Part shown: positions 1 through 11,425 of the stretch, piece by piece
How the letters are laid out: each line of letters opens with the position of its first letter
Numbering within the stretch: the stretch's first letter is position 1
Notes under the pieces: model-generated
What the model saw: the letters and a program-made list of their open reading frames with translations, nothing else
What the model was told of the DNA's origin: nothing
The model's database searches: none
Position numbers and translations under genes: made by a program
Assembly (NCBI GenBank): GCA_027559495.1
Contig: JAMXSV010000004.1
Coordinates: 733,001-797,000 of the forward strand
From: Aurifilum marmelostoma
Lineage: Eukaryota; Ascomycota; Sordariomycetes; Diaporthales; Cryphonectriaceae
Length of the DNA: 64,000 nt
Reading direction: 5' to 3'

Positions 1-577
1 CAGGAAGACTGGGTACAGACAGCCAGACAGCAAGGTCAGTAAGTGATGATTGATGCGCGGGAGAGTGCGCAAGGGGTAGCACCCATTGTAAGGACCAGAT
101 CCTCATTCTTTCCCCCGTTCTAGCCCATGGTACGTTTATGTCTCCTGTCACTTATAAACCATTCCCAATCCAGTGCGAATTGAGATTCCATTTCGTAATC
201 TGGTAGAAAGCGTTTCGATTGTCACCCCGAGGATTGAGCACTGTCTCCTGCTCCCCCAGGTTTCCACCTCGCCTTGCTGAGCACGTCCACATCCACGTCC
301 ACGGCCCCCCAGCTGAGCATCCCCACACCTGGTCACCTATCACCACGTATGGACGGGAAGAGTGTTGGGTATGCCATTGGTTCATTTTATTTTTTTCCCT
401 TTAAAAGCATTGCCGCATGCCATTCCGGACCATGCTAGAAAATCTTTCCGTTTTGCCGTACGTGAACCCCATGCAAAGACCAAAGCAAGCCAATTCGTGA
501 ACACAACCGACCACCAGAAAAACCCGTCCGTAGAAGAAATCATCCTTCCTCTCACACACCACTCCAAACTTGTCCGT
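1..577. other. 3' flank of rpl21, no gene seen
   Basis: No ORF here looks like a protein. The part next to 577 must include the 3' UTR of rpl21, which is transcribed leftwards. The rest is unassigned sequence up to the window edge; an exon of a neighbour lying outside the window cannot be excluded. Confidence 0.5.
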
Positions 578-1357
578 CTAGATGGTGGTCTCGTAGGCGA
601 CGGGCGCCAGGGTCTCGGGGCGGTTCTCCTTGAACGAGATCTGTCGTGCGTCGCGGGGGAGGGCGGCCTGTCTCTTCACCTGGACAGTCGTGCCATCGGC
701 CTTGGCCTTGGCCTTGAGCGCGGCGTTCTCCTTGACTCTGCGCAGGAAACCCTCTCGGGACCGCGAGGGCTGGATGTGCTCGACGCGGAGGTTGATGCGC
801 TTCTCGATGTATCGGTGCTTCACCTTCTTGTAGATGATGACGCCGACGGCAGACTTGGTAACGTTGTAGACAACACCGGTCTTGCCGTGGTAGACCTTGT
901 GGGGCATACTGTATTGCGCGGATACACACTCTTGTCAGAACTTCTTGTGACCTCTCGCCGCGAACAACGGGTGTATTGGGGTGCTCGATCGTGCGTTCTC
1001 GTCTCGTCGGTTCGGCTCTCAACTTACCCCTTCTGGACAGCGCCGTTCGCCTTGATGTCGACGATATCGCCAACCCTATAAACACGCAGGTCAGATCACA
1101 TGCCCATGGTCATTGTTCCACAGAATTTTGCTCTCGAATTCGACATACCGGTATTGACGGAGGTAGGTGGACAGGGCGATCATGCCCTTCTTGCGGAAAT
1201 CCCGCGAGAAGGCATACTGTTCCGCACAAAATCGTCAGCACTTCACAACAACCTCGAAAGCATCTCCGCCTTCCTCGTCGAACCCCCGAGGAGTCGCCGT
1301 TTTGATTTGTGTAGTACGTACGCGAGTGCCCGCACGAAGACCAGCGGCGTGACCCAT
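578..1357 (-). CDS. rpl21: 60S ribosomal protein L21 (eL21), 4 exons
   Basis: Cytosolic large-subunit ribosomal protein eL21, 160 aa after splicing, the usual length for the family. Exons on the minus strand are 1357-1322, 1216-1149, 1075-1028 and 908-578. The first starts MGHAAGLRAGTR; the second continues YAFSRDFRKKGM; the third carries VGDIVDIKANGAVQKG; the last begins MPHKVYHGKTGVVYNVTKSA and ends APVAYETTI. Every boundary has a GT donor (GTACGT, GTATGT, GTAAGT) and an AG acceptor, and all phases join. The first intron follows codon 12, as is common for early-intron ribosomal protein genes. The gene is divergent from rps9 across 316 bp, so coordinated transcription is likely. Identity rests on whole-length similarity to eL21 from family knowledge; the exon structure is read directly from the sequence. 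Confidence 0.96.
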
Positions 1358-1673
1358 CTTGATTGATTTGGTGGGCTGTTGGTGTGAGGAGTTGTGGTCG
1401 TTGTCGAAATCGTTGGTCGGCTTCGAGATCGTAAAGGCTAAGATAGAAGCAATGGCGTGGTGGACTTTTTCGGTGGTGGTCCCCCATTCCGCGCTAAAGA
1501 CGCTCGGGCCACCCAATCCCACCAACGAAAGTCAGAGTGCGCCCTGATCACGTGCTCTACCCTTGTCTGTGCCTTATCCACCCAGAGTACATCGCGAACT
1601 TTTCCCCAAGTCCCTTCCTCTGTAGCAACTTCACCTGACAAAGTTCGCCAACCTCAACCACCAACCACCAACA
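1358..1673. promoter_or_regulatory. Shared divergent promoter, rpl21/rps9
   Basis: These 316 bp separate the start codons of two ribosomal protein genes pointing away from each other and must hold both promoters and both 5' leaders. A palindromic CACGTG lies at 1549-1554, followed within a few bases by the pyrimidine-rich CTCTACCCTTGTC. CACGTG is a bHLH-type (Cbf1-like) site in fungi. Its use here is inference; only the motif and its position are observed. Confidence 0.6.
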
Positions 1674-2505
1674 ATGGCGCCGCTTTCCTACTCGAAGACG
1701 GCCAAGGTGCCGCGAAGGTATGTTGTCCTCCTCGTCCTCTTAATCAATCTGCTCAGTCTCTTGCACGCGACAATTGCTAACTTTGACATCTTCGCAGACC
1801 CTTCGAAGCCGCTCGTCTGTCAGTATAGAACCGGCCACTGAGCAGCAGCTTGTCTCTGCTTACGTCGTTCGTGCACGCCCACTGACATTGATCATCACAA
1901 TAGGGACTCTGAGCTGAAGCTCGTCGGCGAGTATGGTCTGCGCAACAAGCGTGAGGTCTGGCGTGTCCAGCTTACTCTGTCCAAGATTCGTCGTGCTGCC
2001 CGGTACGTGCTCTGACGTTCGCAAATTTTTCTTCTCCAACATACCACCGATTCAAAGGTGACTTGATTAGTCGATAAGGTCTAATAATTTCTACAGTCAG
2101 CTGCTCACTCTCGACGAGAAGGACCCCAAGCGCCTCTTCGAGGGTAACGCCCTGATTCGCCGTCTCGTGCGTGTCGGTGTCCTCGACGAGAGCCGCATGA
2201 AGCTCGATTACGTCCTTGCCCTCAAGGTCGAGGATTTCCTTGAGCGCCGTCTCCAGACCTGCGTCTACAAGCTCGGTCTCGCCAAGTCCATCCACCACGC
2301 CCGTGTCCTGATCCGCCAGCGCCACATTCGCGTCGGCAAGCAGATCGTCAACGTGCCCTCCTTCATGGTCCGCCTCGACTCTCAGAAGCACATCGACTTC
2401 GCCCTAACCTCGCCCTTCGGTGGCGGCCGTCCCGGCCGTGTCCGCAGAAAGAAGGCCAAGGCCGCCGAGGGCGGTGAGGGTGGTGAGGACGAGGATGAGG
2501 AGTAG
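1674..2505 (+). CDS. rps9: 40S ribosomal protein S9 (uS4), 4 exons
   Basis: Small-subunit ribosomal protein uS4 (eukaryotic S9), 190 aa. Exons are 1674-1717, 1798-1818, 1904-2002 and 2097-2505. The 21-nt second exon encodes only PFEAARL and is supported by phase and by the conserved order KVPRRPFEAARLDSELKLVG. The third carries GLRNKREVWRVQLTLSKIRR; the last has the S4 RNA-binding region around LERRLQTCVYKLGLAKSIHH and RQRHIRVGKQIVNVPSF. The C-terminus is the acidic, glycine-rich tail typical of fungal S9. Donors are GTATGT, GTCAGT and GTACGT. The protein binds 18S rRNA early in 40S assembly (family knowledge). The tiny exon means ORF-only annotation would lose the N-terminus. Confidence 0.96.
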
Positions 2506-3019
2506 ATGCATCGCGTGTAATCTCATACGGGGCGCTCCTCAGGCCGACGGGCTCATACAAGGAACAAAAAAATTTGGGATCGGCAGCTTTTCTTCGCTTG
2601 TCAGGGTATACGGAGTTTGTGTCATCTTTCACGGCGAAAGGCATTCATCGTGCGAAGCCATAGATCAATGGAATCAAATCAATGACAAGACTCATTCCTT
2701 CCCAAAGTCATTTTCGCAAATGTGATACGTGGCGATAGAATTGGCGATATTCTCGCTGCCACCAAGGTCAGACTGAATCGATCGATGGCCTCCCAGACGA
2801 AAACTTCCTACTAGACTGTGGCTTCGGCTCCTTCGTACTTTCGTTCGTACCCCCATCTACGACTTTGGTAGAACGATTTCACTTTGTTACATGCCAGGCA
2901 ATGCTAGTAGATTGTATGTTCGTCGAGCAGGATTCCCACAATCATAGGACTATCACACACATTATTTTTACGATTTCAATTCCCAGGATCCTAGTCCAGT
3001 GCTATTCGCAAAGCTCTCC
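2506..3019. other. Convergent 3' flanks of rps9 and slu7
   Basis: This 514-bp spacer between two converging genes holds both 3' UTRs. No coding or repeat structure is seen. Confidence 0.5.
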
Positions 3020-4438
3020 TTAATGCACGAGCTCGTCCTTGCCCAGGAACTTTGCCATTGGGTCATCTGCAACAGTACGTTTGCGCCGGTATTCGTCCAT
3101 TTCTTCCTCTGTGATGCCACTCGCGATTTCTTCTCTTGAGAGCTGCTTGGCTCTGTTTCCAGCAGCTGGTTCCTTCTGTTCTGCGGGTGGCTCCTCTTCC
3201 TCTATGGCCACTTCTCCCTGGGCCAGATCTATGCCAGTGCGTTGTCGCTCGGATGCCTCAAATGCCCTCTTGCCATCCTCCCCAGTACAGTAACTATTCT
3301 TCAAGATAGAATGACAGCATTGATATCCCCACTGGAAGTTTGACCACCAGCTGCCCCAGACTGATGTGTGGTTGTTGGGGTAGACATCCTCCGGATACTT
3401 TGACTTGGCGGAGGCCCGATGCCCCTTGACGAGACCGTACTCGTCATACTCGACAAATCGCTCGCTCTCGGTGACCACCATATGCTGAAGCGCAGCAGGC
3501 ATAGTTGTTGACCCCTCGCCGTACTTGTCGCGGAGGGCCTTCTCCCTCTCCAGGCGCTTCTTCTCTGCCTCCTCCTTCTCTTTCTTTCGGTAAAACTCTC
3601 CTGCTGTCGGGTTGGCCTGCAGGTGCTGCGTGTTGTCGCCCGTCTTATCCTGCGCCTCCCACGCATACCGTGTTGCCTTCTCGAATTCGGCCGCATCTCC
3701 TGAGGCCCGCACGAAGCCGTCCTCTTTGAATATCTCGGCTGTATTGTCCGCCAGTGCGCCGCCATCTATCAGTCTTCGCTGCTTGGGATCGTACTTGGCC
3801 GACTCGAGGTCCAGATTCAGGAGATACTTGGCGGTATCCTCTCGTAATCGAAGCTGCCGCGCCGTCGTGTTCTTCAGCTGGCTCAGGTCCACCGTGTCTG
3901 CATACTTGTCGCCCTCGTCGAATTTGTTCTCTCCCTCGACCCCGTCGTCATCATCATCCGCCTCCTCTCCATTCTTCTTGTTTTGCTTCTGAAGCTGCTT
4001 CTTTACCGCCGCCATCTCCTCAAACTCCTCGACCACCTGCCGGTGCTCGGCTGCATCGTAGCCGTTCCAGCGGTCTCTCTTGGCATCCCAGCTCATGTGG
4101 ACTTCCTGCACCACGTCGTCCCCTTTGATGTCTTGCCCGGTCCACTTTGCTCCCTTCTTGCGCGGTCGTTCGAGGCAATCCTTGGCCTTGTGTCCCATGG
4201 CGCCGCAGTTTTCGCACGCGCCCTTGCGATACTTGGTCGCGGCGACGCCCTTCTTGCTGCGGTCGTACCATGCCGAGTCCTCGTGTTTCTTGCGTAGACG
4301 TTGATGTTCGAGATAGTCGGTGTCTTCGCCCTCGCCAGCGTAGAAGGGCCGCTTCGAGATGAACTGGGGGATGTAGGTGTTCTCTTCCTTGACAGGCCCG
4401 ACCGCGGGGCGTTTCGAAGGTGGCGGTTTTGGAGGCAT
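3020..4438 (-). CDS. slu7: Pre-mRNA splicing factor SLU7
   Basis: Second-step splicing factor that helps choose and hold the 3' splice site (family knowledge); nuclear. The protein is 472 aa in one exon, starting MPPKPPPSKRPAVG; the frame is open upstream of this ATG but the conserved protein begins here. A CCHC zinc knuckle (CX2CX4HX4C) is at residues 75-88 (C75, C78, H83, C88). The Slu7 core follows, with MSWDAKRDRWNGYD, then LREDTAKYLLNLD, YDPKQR, and near the C-terminus SKYPEDVYPNNHTSVWGSWW and GYQCCHSILKNSYCTG, all hallmarks of the family. An acidic run (DDDDD) interrupts the middle. The start codon faces REV3 across 453 bp. Confidence 0.95.
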   Translation of the reverse strand: MPPKPPPSKRPAVGPVKEENTYIPQFISKRPFYAGEGEDTDYLEHQRLRKKHEDSAWYDRSKKGVAATKYRKGACENCGAMGHKAKDCLERPRKKGAKWTGQDIKGDDVVQEVHMSWDAKRDRWNGYDAAEHRQVVEEFEEMAAVKKQLQKQNKKNGEEADDDDDGVEGENKFDEGDKYADTVDLSQLKNTTARQLRLREDTAKYLLNLDLESAKYDPKQRRLIDGGALADNTAEIFKEDGFVRASGDAAEFEKATRYAWEAQDKTGDNTQHLQANPTAGEFYRKKEKEEAEKKRLEREKALRDKYGEGSTTMPAALQHMVVTESERFVEYDEYGLVKGHRASAKSKYPEDVYPNNHTSVWGSWWSNFQWGYQCCHSILKNSYCTGEDGKRAFEASERQRTGIDLAQGEVAIEEEEPPAEQKEPAAGNRAKQLSREEIASGITEEEMDEYRRKRTVADDPMAKFLGKDELVH

Positions 4439-4891
4439 GTTGAGGTCTATGTGCAGTAACGGGGATAGGGGTGGAGGGAAATGTACGGGGGATGTGTGAT
4501 GCCCTCTGCTTGCAGAAACTGCAATGGCCGTGAGATTCTGAGGACAACGTCTGCAGTCCCGAGAAATCATTGCTCCTCCAGCAGTCGCGAAGGCGCAGCA
4601 GCGGACCAGCAACCGTCACACACGGGGGGCAAGGAGCGCTTACGTAACCGCTGTTGCAAGGCTGCGAGGTACGTACCGATCTCACTAACACGCGCTTCAA
4701 AGCCCCAACCGCGTCCTTCTTCATGGAGACGTCAACACATGTGCTTGGAGAGGCAAAGCCAGAAATCAGATTTGCCGAAGAGGACATAATATCCATCTGA
4801 TACACTGCCCCCTCTTCCTCTCTCAGAGTCCCAGGACAATGTGCCAGCGTCGCACATCCCCAATTCTGCTGACGGCGCAACGGCTGTCGTC
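4439..4891. promoter_or_regulatory. Divergent intergenic promoter region, slu7/REV3
   Basis: These 453 bp lie between the start codons of two divergent genes and should contain both promoters. I see no clear TATA box or repeated operator. The slu7 frame stays open through much of it without recognisable conserved protein. Confidence 0.5.
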
Positions 4892-7800
4892 ATGGATATC
4901 TTCAAAGTTCGACTGAACTGCATCGATTTCTACCAGGCGACGCCGACCAGGTATGACCCGCAGCTCCGCAACGACGTGCGGCCGGAACAGCTGTCCCAGG
5001 AGCCCAAGGTTCCCGTCGTCAGAATCTTCGGGTCCACCCAGACTGGGCAGAAAGTCTGCGCGCATATTCATGGGGCCTTCCCCTATTTGTACATCGAGTA
5101 CACTGGCAGCCTGGGCCCAGAAGAGGGTGAGTCGACATCATACTGCGTGCTCTGTATGCCCTGGCGCCCATCTTCTCTTTGTTTCTCTAACAACAAAGTT
5201 TTGCGTAGTGGGCGCTTACATCTATCGGTTGCATCTTTCCATCGATCATGCCCTGGCTGTGAGCTTCCGCCAGAATGCCTACAACAACAAGAATAAATAT
5301 GTTGCCAGGATCACACTCGTCAAGGGCGTGCCCTTCTACGGCTTCCACGTGGGCTACCGATTCTTCCTCAAGATCTACATGTTCAACCCCATGGTTATGA
5401 CTAGGCTAGCCGACCTGCTTCAACAGGGTGTCGTCATGAAGAGGAAATTCCAGCCCTACGAGGCCCACCTGCAGTACCTGCTACAGTTCATGTGCGATTA
5501 CAATCTCTACGGCTGCGACTATCTAGAGAGCGGAAAGACTGTGTTCCGATCGCCGGTGCCCGAACTTGCTCCAGAAAAGGAGGGCAGCGGTTCCTCGTCT
5601 ATGCACGTCTGGAACAGCTCGTCCATCCCTCGCGACCGCATCACAGAGGACTATGCGCTCCCCCGCGTAAGCCATTGCTCGATCGAGGTGGATATCTGCG
5701 TGCAGGACATCCTGAACCGGAAGGCCGTCAAGGAGAGGCGGTTACATCATGACTTCATCGAGAAGAACCATCCTGTGCCGGCCAGCTTGAAGCTGGTCCA
5801 CAGTATGGCTGGGCTGTGGAAGGACGAAACGAAACGCCGAAAGCGGCGGATGGGTCTGACCAAGCCTGGGAGTACCCCCTTTCCCCCAGAAGTGCTTGTG
5901 TCCATGTCCGCGGACCCGCGAGACTCTCAGCCTCAGGGATGGATCCATGAGGATGAGTATCTGCAACAGATCAAAGAGCTCATCGCCGATGAGGCTGCAG
6001 CAAACGGCAATTCGAAGATCTCGTTCGATACTTTCGTGAGGCAGAAGCAACTTGGAGACTCTGTCAACACAATGCTACAGTCTGTCGAAGACTTGTTTCC
6101 TCACAACCTCATGCCTGCCCTGGGCTTGCCACAGGAGGGGCCAGAGGGGCCTATTCTCGCAACCGAAGATGAAAAAGACGACCTGTACCCCGAGGACTCT
6201 GACGAGGAGCGGATTCAAAAGGCCAATCTCGCTCGGCGGGCAAAAGACGCCCAGCGACTGGCAATTGCCAGGGGCGATGAGTCCCAACAACAGCATCGAG
6301 CCAAACAGATCACAGTAAACAATCTGGCGCCGTCTATGAAGCGCAAACGTTACAAAGGTATCAGCTTGAGCAAAGGGAAGACTGGGCAATATCCCGTCCT
6401 TCCTATCACGGAAGACTTGATCAAGGCTGCCAGCAGGGAAAGTCTCACCGCCAAGGACACTGCGAGCCCGCCGTCGTCTAAGGCTGGTGAAGTGCCGCTG
6501 AAGAGAGCCAGCAGTCCGACTTCTCGCGTGTCCAGTCCCAAACGTTCAAGGATCGAAGGGCACGGTGTGCATTTTCAACCAGAGGCCATGTTCGCCACGG
6601 ATGAATATACGATAAGTTCAGTAGTCCCAGCCACCACGGCCGATTCACGGCGCCAAGTAAGACCAGGGGAACCAGCAGCACCGAAGAGGTTGACGGTAAA
6701 CGGCCTTAATTTCAAGCAGCAAGATGAACGAAAGCTGTCCTTCAGTATTGTAAAGGATCCTCACGACCCAAGTACAAGACTCCGCCTGAGCCAACAAAGT
6801 AGCTCTCAGAAGAGCGATGACGGGTCATTGAGGATGGACGTCAGTTTTGACAAGGCTCCAACCTCGGAACAGGTGCCTGAACAGGTGCCTGCCAGTACAC
6901 CTAGGGCAGTGAAATCGCCTCAAACCACTTCGTCGCGCCCATCTGACACGTCTTCATTCTCAAGTTCTAACGAGGCACACGTAATTTTCGCCGATGATGC
7001 CAGTCTACTGGTTGGTGTACTTGAACGCCCGCCACCAACAGCTGCCGAGGTTTGCGCGACTATGCAAGGCAACGGATTGCCTGATGTCATCTACCAAGAT
7101 CCCTTTTACAGTCTGGAAAAAGACGTTCCTCCTCGCATGAGAGAGTACGCTGGCAAAGAGTTCCGTCTTACCAGCAACACTCTACCCTTTCTCCCTGAAT
7201 TTGACCCAACAGGACAGTCCCCCGCTGCATTCGGCCAGCATGTGGCGCCCAACCCAGATCAGAAGAAGCAAGACGACCTGGCGTACGAGAGGAAAAGCCA
7301 GCAATGCTCTTTGCGCAGCTGGGAGATTGCAGAACCTCCACCCACGTTCGATGAAGTCAGCGAGTGGTGGGCGGCCAAACAGAAGCGCAAGCACGCGATG
7401 GGGCCAAGCGTCACGACGGCTCCAGGACCAACTCAGAGGCCATTTCTGTCACAGATTGTCGGAGCGACGCCAAAGAACAAGCATGGCTTCAAGTATTCGC
7501 AAAAGAAGAGGACGACTAGTGTCCAGCACGAAGCACAGTACATGAGCACGATGAGCCTCGAGGTTCACGTCAACACGAGAGGGAAGCTCGCCCCAAACCC
7601 TGAGGAGGATGAAGTCCAGTGTATTTTCTGGGCCACCAAGTCCGATGAACATTTCCAGGATGGCAGCCAGTCGGAGAGCACACTCTCTGGGATCATCGTG
7701 GTCTCAGAGGATGGCCTTTTGGCGGAACGACTGCGCAGGCACACCAAAATTGAAGTCTTGGAGGAACTCACCGAACTTGACGCCATGGTGCGGATGGTAG

Positions 7801-10157
7801 AGATTGTCCGGAATCATGATCCGGACGTCCTCACCGGGTACGAAGTCCACGGTAGCTCCTGGGGCTATCTCATCGAGCGGGCTAGGCACAAATATGACTA
7901 CAACCTGTGCGATGAATTCTCTCGGATGAAAACCCAGTCTCACGGGAGATTTGGCAAGGACTCTGACCGGTGGGGGTTCAACACGACGTCTACCATCCGC
8001 GTCACGGGCCGACATATGATCAACATATGGAGAGCAATGCGAGGTGAGCTGAATCTGCTTCAATACACCATGGAAAACGTTGCCTGGCATCTTCTTCACC
8101 GGCGAATCCCACACTACAACCACCGGACACTGTCAGACTGGTATACCAGCGGCCGCCACGCAGATCTGGCAAAAGTGCTCCAGTACTACATCACGAGGAC
8201 CAAGATGGACATTCAAATCCTCGAAGAGAATGAACTCATTCCTCGTACGAGTGAACAAGCGCGATTGCTTGGCGTGGACTTCTTCTCGGTATTCTCCAGA
8301 GGCTCTCAGTTCAAAGTCGAATCAATCATGTTTCGCATCGCCAAACCGGAGAACTTTGTTCTCGTGTCTCCCAGCAGAAAACAGGTCGGTGGTCAAAATG
8401 CACTGGAATGTCTGCCGCTGGTCATGGAGCCTCAGAGCGCCTTCTACAACAGTCCTGTGTTGGTGCTTGACTTTCAGAGTCTGTACCCCAGCGTCATGAT
8501 CGCCTATAATCTCTGCTACTCGACTTTCCTAGGCAGAATTGTAAACTGGCGGGGCACAAACAAGATGGGCTTCACCGAGTACAAACGTCAGGAGAGGCTG
8601 CTGGAGCTCCTCAAGGACTACATCAACATTACACCAAACGGCATGATGTACGCCAAAGTCGAGGTCCGCAAATCACTGCTAGCCAAGATGCTCACAGAGA
8701 TCCTCGAGACCAGAGTCATGGTCAAGAGCGGAATGAAGCAGGACAAGGACGACAAGACCCTGCAGCAGCTCCTGAACAACAGACAGCTCGCCCTCAAGCT
8801 TCTCGCCAACGTCACTTATGGCTACACCTCGGCGTCCTTCTCTGGCCGCATGCCGTGCTCCGAGATAGCAGACAGCATCGTCCAGACCGGTCGTGAAACT
8901 CTCGAGCGCGCCATCGCCTACATACACTCCGTCGAGAAGTGGGGTGCTGAGGTCGTGTATGGCGACACGGACAGTCTTTTTATTCACCTCAAGGGCCGCA
9001 CGCGCGACCAGGCTTTCGACATTGGCAACGAGATCGCAAAGGCCATCACTGACATGAACCCGCGGCCCGTCAAGCTCAAGTTCGAGAAGGTCTACCACCC
9101 ATGCGTGCTCCTTGCCAAGAAACGCTACGTCGGCTACAAGTTCGAGAGCCGCGACCAGGTCAAACCCGAGTTCGACGCCAAGGGCATCGAGACCGTCCGC
9201 CGGGACGGGACGCCAGCCGAACAGATGATCGAGGAGAAGGCGCTCAAGCTTCTCTTCGAGACCGCGGACCTCAGCCAGACCAAGAGCTACTTCCAGTCCC
9301 AGTGCGCCAAGATCATGCGGGGCCAGGTATCGGTGCAGGATTTCTGCTTTGCCAGGGAGGTCAAGCTCGGTACATACTCGGACAAGGGTCCGCCACCACC
9401 GGGCGCCCTCATCGCCACGAGAAAGATGCTCGCAGACGCGCGTGCCGAGCCACAATACGGCGAGCGGGTGCCCTACGTTGTGGTCAGCGGCGCTCCCGGT
9501 GCGCGCCTGATCGACCGCTGCGTCGCGCCCGAGGACCTGCTCGACAACGACCACCTTACCCTTGATGCCGAGTACTACATCACCAAGAACCTTATTCCAC
9601 CTCTAGACCGCATATTCAACCTCGTTGGTGCCAGTGCGCGCCAGTGGTACGACGAGATGCCCAAGGTGCGGCGGGTGAGGCGCATCCAGCCTGGCGGTCC
9701 GGGAACAAAGAAGGTCACGCTCGAGAGCTACCTCCGGCCGGCGAGCTGTATCGTATGCAATGTGAAGATCAGGTTCGCCTCGTCCTCTACTGGCGGCGCG
9801 GACAATCGCCAACGACGGCGCCGCCGCCGTGTCGTCATTCCCAAGAAGAAGAAGAAAAGGGACGAAGACGGACCAACCATCTGCCGCAGGTGCAGGCGGA
9901 ACGCACCCTCATCGCTGATCACATTGCAGGGCAGGCTGAATAAGGAAGAGAGGCGGTATGCAGACGTCGTCAAGATGTGCCAGAGCTGCGCGGGGCTGTC
10001 GCCGCTCGACGAGGTCCACTGCGACAGCAAGGACTGTCCCGTGTTCTACTCGAGGGTGAAGGAAGGTGCGCGCATGCGTGGCGAGAAGGCTGTGCTCGAG
10101 CCGGTCATACAGAAGCTGGCAAGGTTAGGCATCGGACCTGGCGATTTGGAGTGGTAA
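4892..10157 (+). CDS. REV3: DNA polymerase zeta catalytic subunit REV3
   Basis: Family B polymerase that extends from damaged or mismatched primer ends in error-prone translesion synthesis, with REV7 as partner (family knowledge). Exons are 4892-5126 and 5209-10157, joined in phase across a GTGAGT...GCGTAG intron of 82 bp; 1727 aa. The start MDIFKVRLNCIDFYQ fits the family. The N-terminal domain is followed by a long disordered serine/proline-rich middle (about residues 350-800), an exonuclease-fold region (near residue 955) with no recognisable catalytic acidic pattern, as expected for Rev3, then polymerase motif DFQSLYPS (about 1166), NVTYGY, and YGDTDS (about 1329-1334). The C-terminus has CysA (C1592, C1595, C1637, C1640) and CysB (C1669, C1672, C1683, C1688); in family B enzymes CysB binds an Fe-S cluster and accessory subunits. 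A polybasic insert lies inside CysA. Confidence 0.95.
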
Positions 10158-11425
10158 CGTGCTGTCTGGGAACAGTCGGCAGGAAAGGGATCTCTTGTCT
10201 CGTTCTTTCTTTGTGGTCTTCTTCACCCCAAGGGCTAAGGACGATGCGACTCATTGCTATTGAAACATGACAGTAAAGAAACCATCGTCCTTTGCATCTG
10301 TAACGTAGGAAAGGAAACGGAGATTGACCTACACCTTGAAAATCAAATCGGGGTTCTAGATATGAATTTCTTGTATAGCGCAGATACAGGTGAATGCAGG
10401 ATGAACAATAATCGATCCACATCGTCGTACAATTTGTATATATAGATTTGATCATTCAGTCGTCAGAGCTCAGTCTACAACTAATCCTACTACTCCTCCT
10501 CCTCTTGCTTTCTTCCTCCGTCCCTCTCTTCCTCCTATGACACAACAGAATACACTCTTGTGGTATTTCCTTCCCCCCAAAACTTTCCTCCTCACTCTCG
10601 GCTGTAGCAAATCGGCAAATGACGATGTCAATCCCGTGCCCAGTACTGTATTCCGAGCAGACAAAGACGATGTCTCCGTAAACAGAGAAGACTAGTCACA
10701 CACTCGACAAAATAGACCTGGAGAGCAGAGAAGATACGATGAAGTTGTGGTGGAGACGTGTAACAAAAAGAAAATGCAGGAAGGTGATAGTAGAAGTAAT
10801 AGTAATACCCAAGAATAGGTTATAGGAAGGCAAGAAAGAGTTATGACGCCTTCAACTAGAGCAAATATCGCAGCCCGGTCCCCATCCCCCCTTCAAACTC
10901 CTGCACGTGTGTCCTCGATGGCCCTCCCCAGCATTGCATGACGGGAGAGCCCGTTGCTGCGCAAGTGAAAAAGGTTCAGAATGGAGAATGTTGGTACAGG
11001 TAGACAAAAGGAGACAGGAAAGCTTTGGAAGACTGGTAAGGGTTGCGAGGCGGCGGGGTCCCGTATCAGCTAGTATCAGCTAGGAGGATGAGACTGCGTG
11101 ATACAAAGATCCAGCCGCGCCCCTATACATGCTGGTGAACAATCCTCCAAGAGATGTAGAAGACGATCGTTCACTTCGTGAGAGAGATAAAAGAAAACAG
11201 GCTTGTGGCCGAGGCCTCTCCTTTTGTCAGCTGCCCGGGCGAGATCAGGTAGTGACAGTGAATGAATGACAGGCGCGGTTAGTTCTATGCCGCTTGTGGT
11301 TGTTGATGTGTATATATATATATATAAGGAAATTACTCGGTGCGTGAGTGGCTGTGAAAAATTGTGTCTGTCCGTGCTGAACCACAATGACAAAAGAATC
11401 TCGCGAGGGAGATCATATCCCGGAT
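10158..11425. other. Convergent intergenic region, REV3/NUM1-like
   Basis: A 1.27-kb spacer containing both 3' UTRs. It has a short TA-dinucleotide stretch near 11311-11326. No ORF with coding character is seen. Confidence 0.5.

Noticed and set aside
362..1081. 239-codon plus-strand ORF
   Set aside because: Antisense to rpl21 exons, with no ATG-supported start or motif.
4439..4612. Upstream extension of SLU7 to 58 more residues
   Set aside because: The conserved protein begins MPPKPPP; the upstream residues look like leader sequence.
8679..9554. 291-codon minus-strand ORF
   Set aside because: Antisense to the polymerase core of REV3, with no own motif.
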